This document shows positions 29,343 to 38,309 of a stretch of 64,000 bases of DNA, piece by piece. Source of the stretch: Brucella sp. 21LCYQ03. Lineage in GTDB: Bacteria > Pseudomonadota > Alphaproteobacteria > Rhizobiales > Rhizobiaceae. The position numbers and the translations under genes were made by a program. The stretch spans positions 62,001 through 126,000 of the forward strand of contig NZ_JAMJWE010000001.1 of the NCBI RefSeq assembly GCF_023554105.1. The letters run 5' to 3'. A model generated the notes under the pieces. It did not search any database. It worked only from the letters and a program-made list of their open reading frames with translations, and was not told the DNA's origin. The stretch's first letter is position 1. Every line of letters starts with the position of its first letter.

Positions 29343-29891
29343 ATGAGCATCGATATTGGGGGCAGGCTTCGTTATGTGCGCATGCGGCAGAATCTGTCTC
29401 AGCGCGAGCTTGCAAAACGGGCTGGGGTGACCAATTCCACCATATCGTTGATCGAAGCCAATCAGTCCAATCCGTCGGTGGGTGCATTAAAGCGCATTCT
29501 GGATGGAATTCCTATCGGAATGGCCGAGTTTTTTGCGCTTGAGCCAGATGCGCCGCACAAGGTCTTCTATCAGGCGGATGAGCTTGTGGAGATCGGCAAG
29601 GGGCCAATTTCCTATCGGCAGGTGGGCGATCACCTGTTTTCGCGCTCGCTGCAAATCCTCAAAGAGCGCTATGAGCCGGGATCGGATACGGGCAAGGTTC
29701 TGCTTATGCATGAAGGCGAGGAGGGCGGAATTGTGATTTCTGGTCGTATAGAGGTGACGGTCGGTAGCGAGCGCCGGATACTCGGGCCGGGTGATGCCTA
29801 TTACTTTTCAAGCAAGTTACCGCATCGCTTCAAATGCGTAGGGCCAGTGGCCTGCGAGGTGGTGAGCGCCTGCACACCACCAAGTTTCTAA
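29343..29891 (+). CDS. XRE-family regulator with C-terminal cupin domain (PuuR-like)
   Basis: DNA-binding regulator of 182 aa. Residues ~7-60 form an XRE helix-turn-helix (LSQRELAKRAGVTNSTISLI), and residues ~110-178 a cupin barrel (GEEGGIVISGRIEV then LGPGDAYYFSSKLPHRF) likely to bind a small ligand. The ATG at 29343 is 7 bases after AGGGGA; the GTG two codons earlier is too close to that site. Divergent from the aminotransferase gene, which it probably regulates, as PuuR does for putrescine genes. Confidence 0.85.
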   Translation: MSIDIGGRLRYVRMRQNLSQRELAKRAGVTNSTISLIEANQSNPSVGALKRILDGIPIGMAEFFALEPDAPHKVFYQADELVEIGKGPISYRQVGDHLFSRSLQILKERYEPGSDTGKVLLMHEGEEGGIVISGRIEVTVGSERRILGPGDAYYFSSKLPHRFKCVGPVACEVVSACTPPSF

Positions 29892-29914
29892 TATTCTTCC
29901 CTATTCAAAGGACA

Positions 29915-29944
29915 CTGAATCAAATCGCTGCTGATTTGATTCAG
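29915..29944. terminator. Hairpin between the cupin regulator and dadA (convergent ends)
   Basis: CTGAATCAAATC gctgct GATTTGATTCAG is a perfect 12-bp stem located 7 bases beyond the dadA stop and 24 beyond the regulator stop. T-runs are poor, so termination may be partial. Confidence 0.6.
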
Positions 29945-29950
29945 GAAGCA

Positions 29951-31201
29951 TTATGCGTAGCGCGCGATACCAAGATCGTCGGCCTGAATATCTGGCTTGT
30001 TGCCGGAAATAAGATCGGCGAGCATCTTGCCGGAACCCGGACCCATGGTCCAGCCGAGTGTTCCGTGGCCCGCATTGATAAACACATTCTCATAGCGGGT
30101 TGCACCGATGATCGGCGTTGAATCCGGCGTCATTGGACGCAGGCCAGACCAGAAGGTAGCAGCCTTGAGGTCGCCGCCCGGGAACAGATCGCTCACCGAC
30201 AGATCAAGAGTCGCACGGCGAGCAGCCGGCAAATCTTTGGTGAAGCCTGAAACTTCGGCCATGCCGCCGACGCGGATGCGGTCGCCAAGGCGGGTGATGG
30301 CAATCTTGAAGCTTTCATCGAGCACCGTTGAGACCGGAGCCAGCTCTTCATTGATGATTGGAGCGGTGATTGAATAGCCTTTGACCGGATAGATCGGCGC
30401 ATTGAGGCCCAGTGACTTAACCAGAGCAGGCGTGTAGCTGCCGAGTGCCACGACGTAGCGGTCAGCCGTCAGAATGCCTTCGGGGGTTTCAACGCCGGAA
30501 ACCTTGCCGCCAGACATCAGCAGCGATTTGATGTCAACGCCAAAGCGGAATTTAACGCCGAGACCTTCAGCGAGCTTGGCCAGCGCGTTTGTGAATTTGA
30601 AGCAGTCGCCGGTTTCGTCATTGGGCAGGCGCAAGCCGCCGACAAATTTATCGCGGGCGCGGGCCAGAGCTGGCTCAACACGCACGCAATCTTCGCGGTC
30701 GAGCACTTCAAACGGCACGCCATCCTGACGCAGAACTTCGATGTCTTTGCCGATGCCGTCGAGCTGATACTGCTCGCGGAACAGTTGCAGAGTGCCCTGC
30801 GTGCGCTGGTCGTATTGAATGCCGGTTTCGTCGCGCAGTGCAACAAGGCAGTCACGACTATATTCGGCCACGCGCACCATACGACTTTTGTTGACCTTGT
30901 AGCGGCTCTCAGTGCAGTTCGCGAGCATCTGCAACAGCCAGCTATATTGCTTCGGGTCCGAGGTCAGGCGCAGAACCAGCGGCGCGTGTTTCTGGAACAA
31001 CCACTTGGCTGCTTTGAACGGAACTCCGGGAGCTGCCCATGGCGATGCATAACCCGGCGAAACCTGCCCCGCATTGGCGAAGCTGGTTTCGAGTGCCGGG
31101 CCTTCTTCGCGATCAACAACAGTGACTTCATGGCCTTGCTTGGCCAGATAATAGGCCGTGGTGACGCCGATAACGCCGCTGCCGAGAATGATGATCTGCA
31201 T
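29951..31201 (-). CDS. dadA: D-amino acid dehydrogenase small subunit
   Basis: FAD-dependent membrane-associated D-amino acid dehydrogenase, 416 aa, deaminating D-alanine and other D-amino acids to 2-oxo acids with electrons to the respiratory chain. The N-terminal [20 protein letters not shown] is the dinucleotide-binding fold (residues 7-26), with VVDREEG after it. The C-terminal FAD block includes [16 protein letters not shown]. Second gene of an alr-dadA operon, 15 bases after alr, divergent from an Lrp-type regulator. This is the arrangement of the L-alanine catabolic dad operon. Confidence 0.92.
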   Translation of the reverse strand: MQIIILGSGVIGVTTAYYLAKQGHEVTVVDREEGPALETSFANAGQVSPGYASPWAAPGVPFKAAKWLFQKHAPLVLRLTSDPKQYSWLLQMLANCTESRYKVNKSRMVRVAEYSRDCLVALRDETGIQYDQRTQGTLQLFREQYQLDGIGKDIEVLRQDGVPFEVLDREDCVRVEPALARARDKFVGGLRLPNDETGDCFKFTNALAKLAEGLGVKFRFGVDIKSLLMSGGKVSGVETPEGILTADRYVVALGSYTPALVKSLGLNAPIYPVKGYSITAPIINEELAPVSTVLDESFKIAITRLGDRIRVGGMAEVSGFTKDLPAARRATLDLSVSDLFPGGDLKAATFWSGLRPMTPDSTPIIGATRYENVFINAGHGTLGWTMGPGSGKMLADLISGNKPDIQADDLGIARYA

Positions 31202-31216
31202 GTTCGCCTCTTATTA

Positions 31217-32362
31217 TTATGCTTTAGACACTTCGCTATCCACGTAAACACGGGCATAGCGGTGGCCTAACGAAGTCAGGATTTCATAGGGAATGGTGTC
31301 GCAATCACGCGCCACATCTTCGAGCCGCTGATGTGGTCCGACGAGTTCGACCATGCTGCCGAGTGTGAGCGTGCCTTCTGGCAGGGCCGTGACGTCAAGC
31401 GTGATGGAGTCCATCGAAACGCGGCCGACAATCGGCAGACGCGTATCGCCATAAAATGCCGAGCCTTTGTTGCTCAAAGCGCGGAACCAGCCATCGGCAT
31501 AGCCGACTGCAATAGTGGCAATGCGCATGGGTTTTTCAGCTATGAAGGTGCCGCCATAGCCGACTGCTGCGCCCTTATCGATGTCGCGCACCTGAATGAC
31601 GCGGGCTGAAAGTTCCAGCACAGGTTTGATAGGGTTTTCGCCTGCGGAAGGTCCAACACCATAGAGCGCTACGCCCGGACGGGCGAGATTGAAGTGATAG
31701 GTATTTTCGAGGAAACAACCGCCCGAGTTTGAAAATGCCACGGGCATTTTTGGCAAACGGGCAAGCGCTGCCGACATAGCTGCTAGCTGGCGCGCATTGG
31801 CGGGGTTTTCCGGCTCGTCACCACTTGCCAGATGGCTGATGACGAATTTCACATCGATATGGTCGAGCAAGTGCTGGTCATCGACAAGCTGATCGAGTTC
31901 TTTGGCGGACAGCCCAAGGCGCGACATGCCGGTGTCGATTTGCAAAAGCGCGGGCAGTTTTTCATTGAGGCTTGCCGCAAGTGCTGACCAGTTTGCAATC
32001 TGCTCCAGCGAGTTGAGAACAGGCAAGATTTTCTCGCGTGCCCAGGCGGCTTCCGTGCCGGGCTGAAGCCCGTTCAGCACATAAAGCGTCGCATCAGGAT
32101 TGAGAAAAGGACGGAGCGAAATTGCTTCGCCAAGATGGGCAACGAAGAAATCGCGGCAGCCTGCTTCATAAAAAGCCGGTGCGACGCGATCCGCGCCCAA
32201 GCCATAGGAATCTGCCTTAACGACAGCGGCTGCACGCGTTGGCGCGATACGCTTTGCGATGGTCGCATAATTGTGGCGGAGAGCAGCCAGGTCGATAGTG
32301 AGCACGCCACCAGCGGCGAGGTCACGTTCAGTTTGAGAAAAATGCATCGACATAGGGCTCAT
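31217..32362 (-). CDS. alr: Alanine racemase, catabolic (DadX type)
   Basis: PLP fold-type III racemase interconverting L- and D-alanine, 381 aa from the chosen start. The PLP lysine is K49 in AVVKADSYGLGADRV, and the second catalytic base Tyr lies in DKGAAVGYGGTF. Start uncertain: ATGs at 32362, 32353 and 32347 are all in frame, none with a strong ribosome site; an even longer frame from 32464 is unlikely. Linkage to dadA indicates a catabolic role, though it could also supply D-alanine for peptidoglycan if it is the only racemase. Confidence 0.88.
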   Translation of the reverse strand: MSPMSMHFSQTERDLAAGGVLTIDLAALRHNYATIAKRIAPTRAAAVVKADSYGLGADRVAPAFYEAGCRDFFVAHLGEAISLRPFLNPDATLYVLNGLQPGTEAAWAREKILPVLNSLEQIANWSALAASLNEKLPALLQIDTGMSRLGLSAKELDQLVDDQHLLDHIDVKFVISHLASGDEPENPANARQLAAMSAALARLPKMPVAFSNSGGCFLENTYHFNLARPGVALYGVGPSAGENPIKPVLELSARVIQVRDIDKGAAVGYGGTFIAEKPMRIATIAVGYADGWFRALSNKGSAFYGDTRLPIVGRVSMDSITLDVTALPEGTLTLGSMVELVGPHQRLEDVARDCDTIPYEILTSLGHRYARVYVDSEVSKA

Positions 32363-32515
32363 TTCCAGTGCACTCAATTTGTTAGTGGGATGACTGGAAT
32401 TTAATCCGCTTCCTCCCAAAAGCACATCGCTTCGGTGGTGCGGATCACAATTCCTTGCCCCCAAAGCGATAGGCTCAATGATAATCGAAGACTATTCGAA
32501 TGTTTTTGCTATTTA

Positions 32516-32530
32516 TCGCATATTATGCGA
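32516..32530. promoter_or_regulatory. Candidate operator between alr-dadA and the Lrp-type gene
   Basis: TCGCATA t TATGCGA is a perfect 15-base palindrome in the AT-rich 217-base divergent region, 50 bases before the regulator's start. Lrp-family proteins bind such short palindromes, so it is a candidate DadR-type site. Confidence 0.5.
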
Positions 32531-32579
32531 ATTTTAGCATGAATTACGCACTTATTAGCTTTTAGATTGAAGATTCTGC

Positions 32580-33047
32580 ATGGCGACACTCGATAGCATC
32601 GACCGTAATATCATCCGCTGCCTTCGTCGCGAGGGGCGTATGACCAATAGCCAGCTTGCAGCCGAAGTCGGACTTTCGCAGTCGGCATGTCTGCGACGCG
32701 TTCAGATTCTCGAAGAAAGCGGTGTGATCCGCGGATATACCGCGATTGTCGGCTCATCAGGCGGAGACGAGCGGCTGGTGGCGATTGTGCGCATAACGCT
32801 GGACCGGCAGACGGAAGAATATCTCAATCGCTTTGAAGAAGCTGTGCGACGGCATCCAGAAGTGCAGGAATGCTATCTGATGACTGGGGATGCTGATTAT
32901 ATTCTGCGCGTTGAAGCCGATAATGCTGCGGCTTATGAAATCATTCACAAGGAAATTCTGTCGCGATTGCCCGGCGTTGCCCGTATCCATTCGAGCTTTG
33001 CGATCCGCACTGTGCTTCTATCAAAAGCGCCAGTTACGAAGGCATAA
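32580..33047 (+). CDS. Lrp/AsnC-family regulator, probable activator of alr-dadA
   Basis: Leucine-responsive-type regulator, 155 aa. N-terminal helix-turn-helix at residues ~5-50 (NSQLAAEVGLSQSACLRRV) and a C-terminal RAM ligand domain (residues ~70-145, with VQECYLMTGDADYILRVEA). It is divergent from alr-dadA, the position held by DadR/Lrp in other bacteria, where alanine is the signal. Regulation of this operon is inferred from position. Confidence 0.88.
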   Translation: MATLDSIDRNIIRCLRREGRMTNSQLAAEVGLSQSACLRRVQILEESGVIRGYTAIVGSSGGDERLVAIVRITLDRQTEEYLNRFEEAVRRHPEVQECYLMTGDADYILRVEADNAAAYEIIHKEILSRLPGVARIHSSFAIRTVLLSKAPVTKA

Positions 33048-33074
33048 AAAAACCCGGCACGAGCCGGGTTTTTA
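33046..33074. terminator. Bidirectional terminator between the Lrp-type gene and the Omp gene
   Basis: AACCCGGC acga GCCGGGTT (33051-33070) is flanked by A5 and T5, so it works for both convergent genes. Confidence 0.9.
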
Positions 33075-33091
33075 TAGATATTTTTCAGATA

Positions 33092-33943
33092 TTAATTGAA
33101 TTCGTAGCGAAGACCGGCGCGGACCGTGTGGATATTGAAACCATTGTCGCGTGCTTGTGCGCCTGTTGCGCCCGGACCGTATCCGTAAACGGTATTTTCT
33201 GCACGATCATCTTTATCGTACCCAAATGCATTGCCGCCATTTACGCGCAGGTAACGATAACCGAGATCAAGTTTGAGTTGATTGGTCAAGTCGTAACTAA
33301 CGCCCGCCATAAGCGCCATTGCAAAGCGCCAGCTATCCAAACCGTTCTTGTCGCTGGTGTAAGTACAGCCCGCGCAAATCTCGTTGGATTTAAAACTATC
33401 GTAATTGACATAGGCAGCACCTAAGCCAGCTCCGAGATATGGGGTAAGTGTTCCTACTTTAGGCAAATCGACATAAGCGTTTGCCATGGCTGTCCATACG
33501 TTTGCGGTTGATGAATCTTCATAGTTGCAATTATCTTGAACAAGATTGAGTTTCTTTCCCATCTTGACCAAGCTTGGGCATCTTGTGCGTCCATTTATAC
33601 CGGCACGAAAGAAATCCAACGTGGCGTCAGTGCGTAGCATTTCATTGAAACGATAACCAACGCCGAGGCCATAAGATGCGCCGCCTTTCAGCTTGAAACT
33701 ATCGTATCGCAATGTGTCGTCAACGCCGCGATTTTCACCCGGATATTGGTTCCAGAAATCCCAGTGGCCATCGGTCTTGTTCTTAAAATTATAGCCAATG
33801 TCGCCGCGAATATACCAGTTAGAGGCTGCTGGTGGCGCTACTACTACTGGCGGTTCTTCAAAAACAATATCAGCGGCTTTCGCGCCGTTTGTAGCTGTCA
33901 GCACACCAAATGATATGAGCGCTATTGCAGAAACATATCTCAT
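33092..33943 (-). CDS. Outer-membrane beta-barrel protein, Omp25/Omp31 family
   Basis: Exported 8-stranded barrel protein, 283 aa. The signal peptide ends at NGAKA-AD (near residue 24), the cleavage style of Brucella Omp25/Omp31. Barrel strands are visible as alternating patterns (SNWYIRGDIGYNFK, YGLGVGYRFNE, LKLDLGYRYLRV), and the end HTVRAGLRYEFN resembles the closing strand but finishes with Asn instead of Phe. Unusually for the family it has four cysteines between strands (RCPS, DNCNY, EICAGC). The ATG at 33943 follows GGAGTTGGATTA; the longer frame is not signal-like. Function unknown beyond outer-membrane structure. Confidence 0.82.
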   Translation of the reverse strand: MRYVSAIALISFGVLTATNGAKAADIVFEEPPVVVAPPAASNWYIRGDIGYNFKNKTDGHWDFWNQYPGENRGVDDTLRYDSFKLKGGASYGLGVGYRFNEMLRTDATLDFFRAGINGRTRCPSLVKMGKKLNLVQDNCNYEDSSTANVWTAMANAYVDLPKVGTLTPYLGAGLGAAYVNYDSFKSNEICAGCTYTSDKNGLDSWRFAMALMAGVSYDLTNQLKLDLGYRYLRVNGGNAFGYDKDDRAENTVYGYGPGATGAQARDNGFNIHTVRAGLRYEFN

Positions 33944-34085
33944 TAATCCAACTCCAACCGAAAATAGGTACGGTTCGCGCACCGTTAGCTGAACATGGTA
34001 AATGAATATGCTTAAGCGATAGTTACTTCTTATTAGCGAGTACTAAACTTGATGCTGTATTAGAAAAGCTTTAACTCTAAATTTC

Positions 34086-34119
34086 GAGATAAATAACCCG
34101 GCCTGAGCCGGGCTATCTC
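34086..34119 (-). terminator. Terminator after lldD
   Basis: A long stem (GAGATAGCCCGGC / GCCGGGTTATTTATCTC) begins 3 bases beyond the lldD stop. The GC core is followed by TTATTTAT on the minus strand. Confidence 0.7.
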
Positions 34120-34121
34120 GC

Positions 34122-35270
34122 TTAACGAAAGTCCACAGACTTGATGATCGATTGATCAATGTCGTTGATATTGCGTTTTCCGCAAAGCGCCATGGTGACG
34201 TCAAGTTCTTTGCGAATGATGTCGAGCGCCAGTGTGACGCCGTCTTTACCCATCGCGCCAAGTCCGTAAAGAAACGGTCGGCCAATATGAACGCCTTGCG
34301 CGCCAAGTGCACGGGCCTTTAGCACATCCTGACCAGAGCGAACACCGCCATCCATATGCACTTCGATCTTGTCGCCTACGGCGTCGACGATTGGCTTGAG
34401 CATCGAGATGGAGGAAACGGCACCATCAAGTTGGCGGCCACCGTGATTGGAAACGATGATCGCATCTGCGCCGGTCTTGGCTGCCATCAAAGCATCTTCT
34501 TCATCGAGGATGCCCTTGAGAATCAGTTTGCCGCCCCATTGTTCTTTGATCCAGGCAACGTCGTTCCAGCTCAACTGTGGGTCGAACTGTTCGGCTGTCC
34601 AGGATGAAAGGGAGGAAAGATCAGTCACGTTTTGGGCGTGTCCGGCAATGTTGCGGAATGTACGGCGCTGCGTACCCATCATGCCCAGACACCAGCCGGG
34701 GCGGGTGGCCATCTGCCAGATATGCTTTGGCGTGAACTTGGGTGGGGCAGACAGTCCATTGCGCAGATCTTTGTGACGCTGGCCGAGGATTTGCAGATCA
34801 AGTGTGAGCACCAGCGCCGAACAGCCTGCTGCTTTGGCACGGCTGATAAGGTTCTTCACGAACTCACGATCTTTCATGACATAAAGCTGAAACCAGAATG
34901 GTTTCTTTGTAACCGATGCCACGTCTTCGATGGAGCAAATGCTCATAGTCGAAAGGGTGAATGGAACGCCAGCGGCTTCGGCAGCTTGAGCAGCCAGCAT
35001 TTCGCCATCCGCATGTTGCATGCCGGTCAAACCCGTCGGAGCAAGAGCCACAGGCATCGAAACTATTTCGCCGATCATCGTCGTTTCAAGCGACCGATTG
35101 GTCATATCGACCAATACGCGCTGACGAAGCTTTATCTTCGAGAAATCGCTTTCATTGGCGCGATAGGTCGATTCCGTCCATGCGCCAGAGTCTGCATAAT
35201 CGAAGAACATCTTCGGGACACGGCGCTTTGCCAATCGCTTCAGGTCAGCGATTTCAACGATTTTGGGCAT
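34122..35270 (-). CDS. lldD: L-lactate dehydrogenase (FMN, cytochrome-linked)
   Basis: FMN-dependent alpha-hydroxy acid dehydrogenase, 382 aa, oxidising L-lactate to pyruvate at the inner membrane with electrons to the respiratory chain. The catalytic His and FMN-binding residues lie in VSNHGGRQLDGA (near residue 275), with MDGGVRSGQDVLKA and LGAQGVHIGRPF following. The N-terminus MPKIVEIADLKRLAKRRVPK matches the family. The ATG at 35270 has GGGGTGGG upstream. A single-gene unit; 288 gene-free bases separate it from the next gene. Confidence 0.92.
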   Translation of the reverse strand: MPKIVEIADLKRLAKRRVPKMFFDYADSGAWTESTYRANESDFSKIKLRQRVLVDMTNRSLETTMIGEIVSMPVALAPTGLTGMQHADGEMLAAQAAEAAGVPFTLSTMSICSIEDVASVTKKPFWFQLYVMKDREFVKNLISRAKAAGCSALVLTLDLQILGQRHKDLRNGLSAPPKFTPKHIWQMATRPGWCLGMMGTQRRTFRNIAGHAQNVTDLSSLSSWTAEQFDPQLSWNDVAWIKEQWGGKLILKGILDEEDALMAAKTGADAIIVSNHGGRQLDGAVSSISMLKPIVDAVGDKIEVHMDGGVRSGQDVLKARALGAQGVHIGRPFLYGLGAMGKDGVTLALDIIRKELDVTMALCGKRNINDIDQSIIKSVDFR

Positions 35271-35558
35271 TTCCCACCCCTTGTGGTCAGTTTTGTTTAC
35301 CAGTCGAATGACCGATTGCGTTGCTGAAATCAAGGAAAACAATCATCACAGTTTCAATTGCTCTCGGTTATTTGATGGCTCAACTCTTCAGACTATACTA
35401 TCTGGTGGCTTTTGTGACTGAGATGTTGATGCCATATGGTATAAAGTAAAGATAAGTTTGAGACAGTTAGCGGCTACTTTTGACGCATATTGAAGGTCAA
35501 GAGGCGTAAAGAACGTAGATAACCGTGCATGACGTGCTGTGCAGTGGAAGATAGCAAA

Positions 35559-37871
35559 ATGAGCAAAACTCACGACACTGGATTTATCGGCAAAAAGTCG
35601 AGTGCTGCTGGTGGATGGGGTGCGTTAAAAAGCTGCGGCAAGCAATTGCTGGCCAGCGGTGCGCCTTTAACGGGTGCGCGGGCACTGCTCAAAGCCAATC
35701 AGCCCGACGGTTTTGATTGCCCTGGCTGTGCATGGGGTGATCCGGAACATGGTTCGTCGTTTGAGTTTTGCGAAAATGGTGTGAAGGCTGTCGCGTGGGA
35801 GGCCACCGAGCGGCGCACCACGCCTAAGTTTTTCACCGAACATACGGTGTCCGAATTGCGCTCGTGGACGGATTATGCGCTGGAGAACACCGGGCGTTTG
35901 ACGCATCCGATGCGCTATAATGCGGCGAGTGACAAATATGAAGCCGTCGAATGGGATGAGGCTTTTGCTTCTATCGGCAGTATTTTAAAGAGCTTTGATA
36001 CGCCGGATCGTGTGGAGTTTTACACATCGGGCCGGGCTTCCAATGAGGCCGCATTTCTCTATCAGCTGTTTGTGCGTTCTTATGGGACAAACAATTTTCC
36101 TGACTGCTCGAATATGTGTCACGAGGCGAGCGGTGTTGCGCTGACACAGGCAGTCGGCGTTGGCAAAGGCACTGTTCTGCTTGAGGATTTTGAGCATGCC
36201 GATGCGATTTTTGTCGTTGGCCAGAATCCCGGCACCAATCATCCGCGTATGCTGGGCGATCTGCGGCGCGCAGCTGAACGCGGTGCGAAGATTGTGGTTT
36301 TCAATCCTGTGCGCGAGCGCGGATTGGAACGCTTTTCCGACCCGCAAGATAAGCTCGAAATGATGCGCGGCGGCAGCGAAGCAATCGCCAGCGATTATTA
36401 TCAGCCGCGTCTCGGCGGTGATATGGCGGCTTTCCGTGGCATGGCCAAGGCGGTGTTTGCGGCTGATGATGCAGCTCTGGCTAAAGGTGAACCGTCGGTT
36501 CTCGACCGCGAGTTTTTGGCGCAGCATACGGCCGAGTTTGAAGCCTATCGCAAGGCTGTTGACGCGACAACGTGGGAAGAGATCGAAGATCAATCCGGGT
36601 TGCTGCGTCAATCGCTTGAACATGCGGCACGCATTTATATGCAGGCGGGCAAGGTGATCTGCACATGGGCGATGGGCATTACGCAGCATCGACATTCCGT
36701 CATCACCATTCGCGAGATTACCAATTTCATGTTGCTGCGCGGCAATATTGGTAAAACGGGTGCTGGTCTTTGTCCGGTGCGTGGCCATTCCAATGTGCAG
36801 GGAGACCGCACTGTTGGCATTAATGAAAAGCCGTCAGCAGCGTTTTTGGATGCGCTGGAGAAAGAGTTCGGTTTCAAGGTTCCGCGTGCGCCGGGGCATA
36901 ATGTGCTTGCTGCAATTGGTGCTATGCTGGATGGAACAGCGAAGGCCTTTATCGGGCTTGGCGGTAATTTTGCCCGCGCCACGCCGGATAGTCCGATCAT
37001 TTCCAAAGCGCTGGCTTCGCAACGACTGACGGTTCATATCGCGACCAAACTCAATCATTCGCATCTGGTGCCGGGACAGGATTCGTTCATTCTCCCATGT
37101 CTTGGGCGCACGGAGATTGATCTCAATTCCAAAGGTGTTGCGCAGATTGTGACGGTCGAGGATTCCATGAGTATGGTGCATGGGTCCGGGGGTATTAATA
37201 AACCAGCATCGCCTTTGTTGCGTTCGGAAATCGGCATTATTGCGGGAATGGCGAATGCAACGCTTGGACCAAAGCCCGTCAACTGGCTGGCACTGGCTGA
37301 TGACTACGACCTGATCCGCAATCACATTGCGAAGGTTCTGCCTGATTTTTACGATTTTAATGTGCGGGTTCGGGTGCCACGTGGCTTCCATTTGCGCAAC
37401 TCTGCACGCGAACTGGAATGGCGCACGCCAAAAGGCAAAGCGACGTTTTGGAGCGGAACATTGCCGGAAGCGGTGGAGCATCAGCAGGCACGTGGCAAGC
37501 CGGGGCGTTATGTTCTGCAAACTTTCCGCAGCCACGATCAGTACAATACGACGATTTACGGTATGGATGATCGTTATCGCGGTGTTTATGGCGAGCGTCA
37601 GGTGGTCTTCATGAACCCTGCCGATATGTCGGATATTGGTGTTGAAGCGGGTGATCGTGCAGATATTGTTGGCGATTTCAACGATGGTGTTGAGCGCGTT
37701 GCGCGTGATTTCCGCTTTGTGCCGTATGACATCCCGCGTGGTTGTATTGCCGGTTATTACCCTGAAATGAACGTGCTGGTGCCGCTTGGCAGTGCCGGTG
37801 AGGGTAGCGATACGCCGACATCAAAATCGGTTATCGTGTCATTTCGGCCCGTGCAGGCTGTGAATGCGTGA
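35559..37871 (+). CDS. Molybdopterin oxidoreductase, YdeP/FdhF-like alpha subunit
   Basis: Large cytoplasmic oxidoreductase of 770 aa, YdeP family of the DMSO reductase superfamily. An N-terminal GFDCPGCAWGDPEH (near residue 55) has two cysteines that could hold a small Fe-S centre. The metal-binding loop is around NFPDCSNMCHEASGVAL (residues ~190). The molybdopterin dinucleotide C-terminal domain spans roughly residues 640-760. No signal peptide. E. coli YdeP contributes to acid resistance, but its substrate is unknown. The ATG at 35559 has GGAAG ahead. The stop overlaps the next gene (GTGA), so the pair is co-translated. Confidence 0.86.
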   Translation: MSKTHDTGFIGKKSSAAGGWGALKSCGKQLLASGAPLTGARALLKANQPDGFDCPGCAWGDPEHGSSFEFCENGVKAVAWEATERRTTPKFFTEHTVSELRSWTDYALENTGRLTHPMRYNAASDKYEAVEWDEAFASIGSILKSFDTPDRVEFYTSGRASNEAAFLYQLFVRSYGTNNFPDCSNMCHEASGVALTQAVGVGKGTVLLEDFEHADAIFVVGQNPGTNHPRMLGDLRRAAERGAKIVVFNPVRERGLERFSDPQDKLEMMRGGSEAIASDYYQPRLGGDMAAFRGMAKAVFAADDAALAKGEPSVLDREFLAQHTAEFEAYRKAVDATTWEEIEDQSGLLRQSLEHAARIYMQAGKVICTWAMGITQHRHSVITIREITNFMLLRGNIGKTGAGLCPVRGHSNVQGDRTVGINEKPSAAFLDALEKEFGFKVPRAPGHNVLAAIGAMLDGTAKAFIGLGGNFARATPDSPIISKALASQRLTVHIATKLNHSHLVPGQDSFILPCLGRTEIDLNSKGVAQIVTVEDSMSMVHGSGGINKPASPLLRSEIGIIAGMANATLGPKPVNWLALADDYDLIRNHIAKVLPDFYDFNVRVRVPRGFHLRNSARELEWRTPKGKATFWSGTLPEAVEHQQARGKPGRYVLQTFRSHDQYNTTIYGMDDRYRGVYGERQVVFMNPADMSDIGVEAGDRADIVGDFNDGVERVARDFRFVPYDIPRGCIAGYYPEMNVLVPLGSAGEGSDTPTSKSVIVSFRPVQAVNA

Positions 37872-38161
37872 CCGACGCCACTGACTACATCACGCTGGTT
37901 GATGCACTTGAAGCGCAATCCGGCAGAATCTCGCGGCTGGGTGCTGGTATTCTTGCGGCATCTGCACTTGAGATTGCATCTGACAGCCGCAGTTTTGCGC
38001 GAATATTGGGAGTTGCACATGCGCTCGTGTTGCGCGAAATTGCAGTATTGAGCGCAGACGGTGGTTATATTTCTATTCGTCAGCGCGATGAGCGGACGCA
38101 GCGCACAAAATACGATCTGAATGCTGCTGGTGTTCGACTTATTGATGATACACGCAGATAA
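37868..38161 (+). CDS. Small winged-helix-like protein coupled to the YdeP-type gene
   Basis: A 97-aa protein starting at GTG inside the upstream stop codon. Its second half reads as a winged helix: helices around FARILGVAHALVLREIAVLS, then a wing RQRDERTQRTKYDLNAAG, which resembles the MarR-family wing and following helix. The first 40 residues are helical and might dimerise. It could be a DNA-binding regulator or a maturation partner of the molybdoenzyme. I do not recognise a named family. Confidence 0.65.
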   Translation: MTDATDYITLVDALEAQSGRISRLGAGILAASALEIASDSRSFARILGVAHALVLREIAVLSADGGYISIRQRDERTQRTKYDLNAAGVRLIDDTRR

Positions 38162-38309
38162 TTTATTCTACTTCTTGTTTTGTCCGGAGACGGTGACGAT
38201 ATTCCGGAGAATTCATAATTGGCAGTTAATGATGTTTAGAAGGCGTGCTTTCCTTAGCACTCATTTGATAGCATTGTGCGCGCCGTAGAAACAGGCGAGA
38301 ACCGTGCAA

